Of a DNA stretch of 64,000 nucleotides, positions 54,027-64,000 are shown one piece after another. The stretch is from Streptomyces sp. NBC_01591 (lineage in GTDB: Bacteria > Actinomycetota > Actinomycetes > Streptomycetales > Streptomycetaceae). The DNA is taken from positions 1,674,001-1,738,000 of the forward strand of contig NZ_CP109327.1 in NCBI RefSeq assembly GCF_035918155.1, given 5' to 3'. The translations under genes and the position numbers were made by a program. Numbering within the stretch: the first letter of the stretch is position 1; the number at the start of each line of letters is the position of its first letter. The notes beneath the pieces were generated by a model, which saw only the letters and a program-made list of their open reading frames with translations, had not been told where the DNA came from and searched no databases.

Positions 54027-54658
<632 letters not shown>

Positions 54659-54742
54659 GTCGAAATTGCGTCATCCACGATACCAGGGCTTGCACCGGCC
54701 CCTGCTCACACCCCCGGGAGGTGGCGGTCCGGACCATTCGGC

Positions 54743-54772
54743 TTGACGCATCCAAGTAACGCTGCGTAACCT
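54743..54772 (+). promoter_or_regulatory. bldD promoter
   Basis: TTGACG at 54743-54748 and TAACCT at 54767-54772 with an 18-bp spacer form a plausible housekeeping promoter about 60 bp before bldD. A perfect BldD box overlaps the spacer and -10. Confidence 0.6.
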
Positions 54773-54785
54773 CACAGTGAGTTAC
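54756..54785 (+). promoter_or_regulatory. Two adjacent BldD boxes (autoregulation)
   Basis: GTAACGCTGCGTAAC (54756-54770) matches all fixed positions of the published BldD consensus nTnACnC(A/T)GnGTnAn; CTCACAGTGAGTTAC (54771-54785) matches with one deviation. They abut and overlap the -10 region, as expected for BldD repressing its own gene. Confidence 0.8.
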
Positions 54786-54832
54786 CAGCAACGCGGCGGA
54801 GCCGCGAAATGTCCCAGCGTCCGGGGAGCCTT

Positions 54833-55333
54833 ATGTCCAGCGAATACGCAAAACAGCTCGGGGCCAAACTCCGTGCCATCCGCACCCAGCAGGGTCTCTC
54901 CCTCCATGGCGTGGAGGAGAAGTCCCAGGGCCGCTGGAAGGCCGTCGTGGTCGGTTCGTACGAGCGCGGCGACCGTGCCGTGACCGTGCAGCGCCTCGCT
55001 GAGCTCGCGGACTTCTACGGGGTCCCGGTGCAGGAGCTCCTGCCCGGTACGACGCCCGGCGGTGCCGCCGAGCCGCCGCCGAAGCTCGTCCTGGACCTGG
55101 AGCGTCTCGCCCACGTCCCGCCGGAGAAGGCCGGTCCGCTGCAGCGCTACGCGGCGACGATCCAGAGCCAGCGCGGTGATTACAACGGCAAGGTGCTCTC
55201 GATCCGCCAGGACGACCTGCGCACACTGGCCGTGATCTACGACCAGTCGCCGTCCGTGCTCACGGAGCAGCTGATCAGCTGGGGCGTGCTGGACGCGGAC
55301 GCGCGTCGCGCCGTGGCCCACGAAGAGGGCTGA
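54833..55333 (+). CDS. bldD: BldD, c-di-GMP-dependent developmental master regulator
   Basis: A 166-residue repressor of sporulation genes during vegetative growth. The N-terminal XRE helix-turn-helix spans about residues 8-65 (LRAIRTQQGLSLHGVEEKS, VVVGSYERGDRAVTVQRLAE). The C-terminal domain carries RGD (114-116) and RQDD (125-128), the RGD-X8-RQDD signature that binds tetrameric c-di-GMP and drives dimerisation. The ATG at 54833 with GGGGAG upstream gives the known BldD N-terminus MSSEYAKQLG. It diverges from pyrR. Confidence 0.98.
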   Translation: MSSEYAKQLGAKLRAIRTQQGLSLHGVEEKSQGRWKAVVVGSYERGDRAVTVQRLAELADFYGVPVQELLPGTTPGGAAEPPPKLVLDLERLAHVPPEKAGPLQRYAATIQSQRGDYNGKVLSIRQDDLRTLAVIYDQSPSVLTEQLISWGVLDADARRAVAHEEG

Positions 55334-55355
55334 CGCCCCTCTGAAGAAACGTGCC

Positions 55356-55408
55356 GCCGTGTCGGTGCGGGTTCACCCCTTCGGGTGCCCGCTCCGGCAC
55401 GGCTTTTT
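55356..55408 (+). terminator. bldD terminator
   Basis: A GC-rich stem (GCCGTGTCGGTGCGGG... pairing with ...CCCGCTCCGGCACGGC) with an apical CCCCTTCGGG hairpin and a TTTTT tract, about 20 bases after the bldD stop. One of the few T-tailed terminators in this window. Confidence 0.9.
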
Positions 55409-55486
55409 CGTGCGTGACGGCTCGTGCGTTTGTCGTGCGTGACGGCTCATGCACGACGATCCCCGCGCGACGGTCCGACACACGCC

Positions 55487-55520
55487 GAAGGGCCCACGGT
55501 CACCCGACCGTGGGCCCTTC
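55487..55520 (-). terminator. Terminator after nusB
   Basis: GAAGGGCCCACGGTC and GACCGTGGGCCCTTC form a perfect 15-bp stem with a 4-nt loop, about 20 bases past the nusB stop and in the convergent gap with bldD. Confidence 0.85.
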
Positions 55521-55541
55521 GTTGGCTGAACGCCGCCGGAG

Positions 55542-55973
55542 CTACTGCTCCCGGCGGAGGTTCGGCTTGAGGTCCTTGAAGCGGGCCAGCAGCCCGTTCA
55601 CGAAGGACGGGGAGTCGTCGGTGGAGAACTCCTTGGCGAGCTGGACCGCCTCGTCGATCACCACCGCGTCCGGGGTGCCGTCCACCCAGATCAGCTCGTA
55701 GGCACCGAGCCGCAGGATGTTCCGGTCGACGACCGGCATGCGGTCGATCTCCCAGTCCACCGCGTAGGTCACGATGAGGTCGTCGATCCGGTCCGCGTAC
55801 TGCGCGTACCCCTCGACGAGCTCCATCGTGTACTCGGTGACCGGCGGCTGACGGCTGTCGGTCCGCGAGTGCCGCACCCAGTCCGCGAGGACCGTCTGCA
55901 CGGACTCACCGCGCTGGTCGGCCTCGAAAAGGATCTGGAAGGCACGCTTGCGGGCCGTGTTCCGAGCAGCCAC
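55542..55973 (-). CDS. nusB: Transcription antitermination factor NusB
   Basis: A 143-residue all-helical protein that with NusE binds boxA RNA in rRNA operons. MAARNTARKRAFQILFEADQ and the C-terminal VINEAVELAK-like segment (VVIDEAVQLAKEFSTDDSP, SFVNGLLARF) are diagnostic. The start is three bases after the efp stop, so the two are cotranscribed. Confidence 0.96.
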   Translation of the reverse strand: MAARNTARKRAFQILFEADQRGESVQTVLADWVRHSRTDSRQPPVTEYTMELVEGYAQYADRIDDLIVTYAVDWEIDRMPVVDRNILRLGAYELIWVDGTPDAVVIDEAVQLAKEFSTDDSPSFVNGLLARFKDLKPNLRREQ

Positions 55974-55975
55974 GG

Positions 55976-56542
55976 TTAGCTGTTCACCCGGCCGAGGTAG
56001 TCGCCCGTGCGAGTGTCGACCTTGATCTTCTCACCGGTGGTGATGAAGAGCGGGACGCCGATCTCGTAGTCGGTCTCCAGCGTGGCGGGCTTGGTGCCAC
56101 CGGTGGAGCGGTCGCCCTGGACGCCCGGGTCGGTGTGCTTGACGGTCAGCTCGACGGCGGCGGGCAGCTCGACGTAGAGCACCTCGCCCTCGTGCTGGGC
56201 GACGGAGGCGGTGAAGCCCTCGATCAGGAAGTTGGCGGCGCTGCCGACGGCCTTGCGGTCGACCATGAGCTGGTCGTAGGTGTCCATGTCCATGAAGACG
56301 AAGTACTCGCCGTCCATGTACGAGAACTGCATGTCGCGACGGTCGATGGTGGCCGTTTCGACCTTCACGCCGGCGTTGAACGTCTTGTCGACGACCTTGC
56401 CGGAGAGCACGTTCTTGAGCTTGGTGCGCACGAAGGCCGGGCCCTTGCCGGGCTTGACGTGCTGGAACTCGACGACGGACCAGAGCTGGCCTCCGTCGAG
56501 CTTGAGCACCAGGCCGTTCTTGAGGTCGTTCGTGGAAGCCAC
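55976..56542 (-). CDS. efp: Elongation factor P
   Basis: A 188-residue three-domain tRNA-shaped factor that relieves ribosome stalling at polyproline. The tip loop is [10 protein letters not shown], with the Lys used unmodified in actinobacteria. GDYLGRVNS forms the C-terminus. The ATG at 56542 is 50 bases after the peptidase gene. Cotranscribed with nusB. Confidence 0.97.
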   Translation of the reverse strand: MASTNDLKNGLVLKLDGGQLWSVVEFQHVKPGKGPAFVRTKLKNVLSGKVVDKTFNAGVKVETATIDRRDMQFSYMDGEYFVFMDMDTYDQLMVDRKAVGSAANFLIEGFTASVAQHEGEVLYVELPAAVELTVKHTDPGVQGDRSTGGTKPATLETDYEIGVPLFITTGEKIKVDTRTGDYLGRVNS

Positions 56543-56592
56543 GGTTGCGGAATCTCCTGGACTGAAGCTGGTGGAACGACCGAGGATGCGCG

Positions 56593-57699
56593 CTAGAGCG
56601 CGAGCAGCTCCTTGGTCGTAATGGTGAGTAGCTCGGGTCCGCCGTCCGCCTCGGGGCGCACGACGAGCGTGTCATCGATCCGGACCCCGCCCCGGCCCGG
56701 GAGGTGGACCCCCGGTTCGACGGTGACCGGCACACAAGCGTCCAGTTTACCCATGGCCGCAGGTGCCAACTGCGGGTCCTCGTCGATTTCGAGTCCCACC
56801 CCGTGCCCGGTCCAGGGTGCCAGGCCCCCGCCGTGCCCCGCGGAGTCCAGGAGATACCGGGCCGCGCGGTCCACGTCGCGGTAGGCGGCGCCGGGGACGA
56901 GGGCCTCGCGCCCGGCCCGCTGAGCGGCGAAGACGAGGTCGTAGAGCTCGATCTGCCAGTCGGCCGGCGTGGTCCCGATGACGAACGTGCGGCCGATCTC
57001 GCAACGGTAGCCGCGATAGTTCGCGCCCAGGCAGACGGAGAGGAAATCTCCCTCCTCCACCCGGCGGTCCGAGGGGCGGTGGCGGCCCTGGCCGGAGTTC
57101 GGGCCGGTGGCGACGGAGGTGGCGAAGGCGGGGCCGTCGGCGCCGTGGTCCACCAGGCGGCGCTCCAGCTCCAGGGCGAGGTGCCGTTCGGTGCGGCCCA
57201 CCAGGATGGATTCGAGGAGTTCGCCCAGGGCCTGGTCGGTGATCTCGGCGGCGATCCGCAGGCAGGCGATCTCCTCCTCGTCCTTGACCACCCGCAGCTG
57301 TTCGACGGTGGCACCGAGATCGGCCAGCCTGAGCCGCGGGGCGACCGAGCCCATGGCCCGGTGGCGGGAGACCGTCAGATGGTGCTCCTCGACGGCCAGG
57401 GACTCCGCGCCCGAGGAGCCGGCCAGATCGGCGGCCGCGACCACCGGATCGCCGTCGGAGGCCGGCAGCAGGGAAACCCGCAGCTGATCGTCGGTGCGCC
57501 CGTCGGCGGGATCGCCGCTCGGGGCGCGGGGGGAGAGCAGGACGTCCCCGCCGGGCCCGAGCAGCAGCACGGCGCCCGGGGGCGCCCCGCCCGCGAGATA
57601 GCGGACGTTGGCGGGGCGGGAGACCAGAGCGGCCGCGGATCCGACGGCGGCGCACCGGTCGCGAAGCAGCCCGCGGCGGACGGCGTACACCTCTGACAT
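56593..57699 (-). CDS. M24-family (pepQ/Xaa-Pro-type) peptidase-like protein with altered metal ligands
   Basis: A 368-residue pita-bread-fold protein: N-terminal creatinase-like domain (1-135) and C-terminal M24 domain. Ligands H299 (WTGHGVG) and E328 (VTVEPG) are kept. The first Asp of D-x-G-A is C223 ([10 protein letters not shown]), the second Asp is E234 (CEIGRT), and the last Glu is D342 (RIDDT). A normal dimetal aminopeptidase site is therefore doubtful. It may be a non-peptidase relative or use one metal. Located upstream of efp as is usual in the genus, 50 bases apart. Confidence 0.85.
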   Translation of the reverse strand: MSEVYAVRRGLLRDRCAAVGSAAALVSRPANVRYLAGGAPPGAVLLLGPGGDVLLSPRAPSGDPADGRTDDQLRVSLLPASDGDPVVAAADLAGSSGAESLAVEEHHLTVSRHRAMGSVAPRLRLADLGATVEQLRVVKDEEEIACLRIAAEITDQALGELLESILVGRTERHLALELERRLVDHGADGPAFATSVATGPNSGQGRHRPSDRRVEEGDFLSVCLGANYRGYRCEIGRTFVIGTTPADWQIELYDLVFAAQRAGREALVPGAAYRDVDRAARYLLDSAGHGGGLAPWTGHGVGLEIDEDPQLAPAAMGKLDACVPVTVEPGVHLPGRGGVRIDDTLVVRPEADGGPELLTITTKELLAL

Positions 57700-57803
57700 G
57701 TCACGAGCCTACGAGTGGTGGCCCGGGCCTGCTCGGTCAGCGCATCCGACCGGGGGGCGACCGCCGGCCGGATCGCCGGGCCGGGCGCCCGCCAGGTGAT
57801 GGT

Positions 57804-58619
57804 TCACCAGGTCGGCGGGCTGGCTATGGAGCGGGCGAGTATGTCGTCCAGGACGCGGGCGGTGGTCTCCACGTCGTACGTCGAGTTGTCGATGATCGGC
57901 AGCCCGGAGCCGTACCAGCCGGCCATCCTGCCGTGGATCCTGGCGACCTCCTCGTCCGAGAGGCGGCGGTTGCCGCTGCGGGCGGCGTTGCGCTCCAGCA
58001 CGATCTCCAGGCCGGGCAGCAGGACGACGGGCAGGAGTCCGGGGCCGACATGGCGCTTCCAGCCGCCGAGGCCGACGACCGGCCGGTCGGGGAAGACGGC
58101 GTCGTCGAGGATGCAGGAGATGCCGTTGGCGAGGAAGTTACGGGCGGCGAAGCCGCAGGTGCGACGGGCCAGGCGGTACTGGGCCTCGGAGTGGTCGTTC
58201 CACCCGGCCTGCGGGTCGGCGAAACCGGAGCAGACCCATTCACGGACGTCGTCGAGGCTGACGTGGGCGGTGGGCACCCGGCGGCGGCTGGCCCAGAGCT
58301 TGGCCACGGTGGTCTTGCCGGCGCCCGCGGGGCCGATCAGGAGGACGGCGAGGGTCGCGCTGCCCGTGCCGGGCTCGGCGGGTGGTGCGGGCAGCGGGAC
58401 GGGGCCGCCGGGCGGCAGCTGGACGTGTCCCGTGGTCTCCCTGGCGGGAGGACCCGGGGCATGGTGCGGGGCCGGCCCGCTCCACCCACTGGTCGTGGGA
58501 GGGGTGGTGGGCGGCGGCGGCCCCGGCGGACCGGGGTGCTGGGCCTGGTGCATCCAGCCGACAGGTCCGCTTCCGGGGCCTTGGGGCGGCGGCAGCGGGG
58601 CCCCCACTGCGTGCTGCAT
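57804..58619 (-). CDS. P-loop ATPase/kinase-like protein with proline-rich N-terminus
   Basis: A 271-residue protein. Residues 1-85 are Pro/Gly/His-rich and probably disordered (repeated PPxP stretches). From residue 88 a P-loop fold begins: LAVLLIGPAGAGKTTVAKLW (Walker A), HVSLDDVREWVCS, CILDDAVFPDRP (Walker B-like), then LVLERN-type kinase sequence (EIVLERNAARSGNRRLSDEE). It resembles AAA_33/zeta-toxin-like small-molecule kinases. The substrate is unknown. It lies between the M24 gene and aroQ. Confidence 0.8.
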   Translation of the reverse strand: MQHAVGAPLPPPQGPGSGPVGWMHQAQHPGPPGPPPPTTPPTTSGWSGPAPHHAPGPPARETTGHVQLPPGGPVPLPAPPAEPGTGSATLAVLLIGPAGAGKTTVAKLWASRRRVPTAHVSLDDVREWVCSGFADPQAGWNDHSEAQYRLARRTCGFAARNFLANGISCILDDAVFPDRPVVGLGGWKRHVGPGLLPVVLLPGLEIVLERNAARSGNRRLSDEEVARIHGRMAGWYGSGLPIIDNSTYDVETTARVLDDILARSIASPPTW

Positions 58620-58745
58620 CCGGTGCCACTCCGTCTCGTACAGGCAACTGGCGCTGGTGGAACGGCAACCGTACCGTCCCCGGCCGCCGCAGAGACAACG
58701 GTCGGGGACGCGCCACAGTGCCCGGTCGGCCGGGAATCCGGTCGG

Positions 58746-62980
<4,235 letters not shown>

Positions 62981-62994
<14 letters not shown>

Positions 62995-64000
62995 GCTGTT
63001 CCTTGAATTTGTCGTTGAGCTTCTCGTGCTCGGCGGCCGTCTTGGTGAAATCGGTCTTCTTGCCGTCGAGCGAGATGAAGAACATCCACCCGTCGCTGGT
63101 GGGGCTGAGCGTGGCTCGCAGGGCTTCGTCGCCCGGATTGCTGATCGGACCCGGCGGAAGTCCCGCATGGTAATAGGTGTTGTAAGGATCCGGGTTGCTC
63201 AGGATCTCACCCGAACCGATCTTGATCTTGCTCTGGTTCTTGAGGTAATTGAATGCGGAGTCGAATTGAAGCTTGCGGTTCGTGGCCACGTTGTCCGCCT
63301 TCAAGCGGTTGTAGGCGACTTCGGCCATCTTGCGGAAGTCGTCATGCGTGAGGCCTTCCGCCTGGACCAGGCTGGCGACGGTGAGCACCTCCCACGGGCC
63401 GTCCAGCTTGTACTTCTTGGCGGTTCCTTCGAGGTCGAGCTTTTCGTACTCCTCGTTGGACCGCGAGACCATCTTCTTGAGGAGCGACTCCGGCTTGGTT
63501 TCCTTGGTGACCGGGTAGGCGGCCGGGAAAAGGAAGCCTTCCAACGGGTCCTTGATGTCCTTGTTCTTGCTCGCCCAGTCGGGCAGACCGAGCTCGGACG
63601 CGTCGGACTTGGCGATGTCCTTGGTCGTGCCCTTCTTGAGGCCCAGCTTCTTGTCGACCATCTCGTAGACGGCGACATTGCGGAAACCCTCGGGAATCAC
63701 CAGAAGATTCTGGCTGTTCGGGTCGACCATCATCTTCACGGCCTCGGCCGCAGACATCTTCTCGCGGAGCAGATAGACGCCCGCCTGGATCGAATTCCCC
63801 TTGGGGTTCTCGTTCTGCGCGGAGACGAACGCGTCGACGCTCTTGACGACACCCTTCTCCTTCAGGATGTTGCCGATGGCGTAGCCGAGGGCGCCCTTCT
63901 CGATCTCGACCTCGACCTCGCCGGTGCCCTTGCCGGCGTAGTCGGGCGCCGCGCCGAACTTGTCCTTCCAGTACGAGTAACCGAAGTAGCCCACCCCGCC
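62981..64000 (-). CDS. mltG: Endolytic transglycosylase MltG (N-terminus outside the window)
   Basis: The last 340 or so residues of a YceG/MltG-family membrane-anchored enzyme that cleaves nascent glycan strands outside the cytoplasmic membrane. Visible are the LysM-like subdomain (LLVIPEGFRNVAVYEMV), LEGFLFPAAYPV, the catalytic region VLTVASLVQAEG, LQFDSAFNYL and NTYYHAGLPPGPISNPG. Any ATG inside the window would remove the membrane anchor, so the true start lies beyond 64000. It is upstream of aroE with a 14-base overlap. Confidence 0.95.

Overview
The window is high-GC chromosomal DNA of a Streptomyces. BldD, sIHF, an actinobacterial-type PriA without helicase motifs, GTG/TTG starts and the order metK-coaBC-rpoZ-gmk-sIHF-pyr operon-bldD-nusB-efp-aro genes all point to that genus. 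I saw no rRNA, tRNA, CRISPR array or insertion sequence.

Left part (1-23.5 kb): accessory catabolic DNA. A truncated ROK regulator diverges from an MFS transporter across a clear palindromic operator, followed by a uracil/xanthine-type permease and a truncated DUF5995-like remnant. From 3.8 to 23.5 kb lies a sugar-acid utilisation locus around an IclR regulator. The minus-strand arm encodes a class III aminotransferase, an acid-sugar dehydratase of the enolase superfamily, an amidohydrolase, an SDR, a Tat-exported beta-helix protein and a GNAT. The plus-strand arm encodes IclR, a second Tat-exported beta-helix protein, a Gfo/Idh oxidoreductase, a sugar ABC importer without ATPase, an epimerase-like protein, a DapA-like lyase, a 2-hydroxyacid dehydrogenase and an FAH-family hydrolase. 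The two beta-helix genes face opposite ways and share a 592-bp block with one mismatch by my reading. This makes a large inverted repeat around the IclR/dehydratase segment.

Middle part (23.5-37 kb): a DavB/DavA-like lysine (or related amino acid) monooxygenase-amidase pair with an Lrp/AsnC regulator and an aldehyde dehydrogenase; GuaB1 (probable GMP reductase); a stand-alone terpene synthase; a SorC-type regulator; rpe; a decayed regulator/reductase remnant; an aldo/keto reductase; rsmB; fmt.

Right part (37-64 kb): housekeeping genes, nearly all on the minus strand. These are priA, metK, coaBC, rpoZ, gmk, sIHF, then a complete UMP operon pyrR-pyrB-pyrC-(PH-like membrane protein)-carA-carB-pyrD-pyrF. 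The operon is led by a PyrR-binding mRNA hairpin. bldD diverges from pyrR and carries two BldD boxes in its promoter. Then come nusB, efp, an atypical M24 peptidase, an ATPase, and the shikimate block aroQ-aroB-aroK-aroC-aroE, ending in mltG, which runs off the edge. aroK has no stop codon and reads in frame into aroB.
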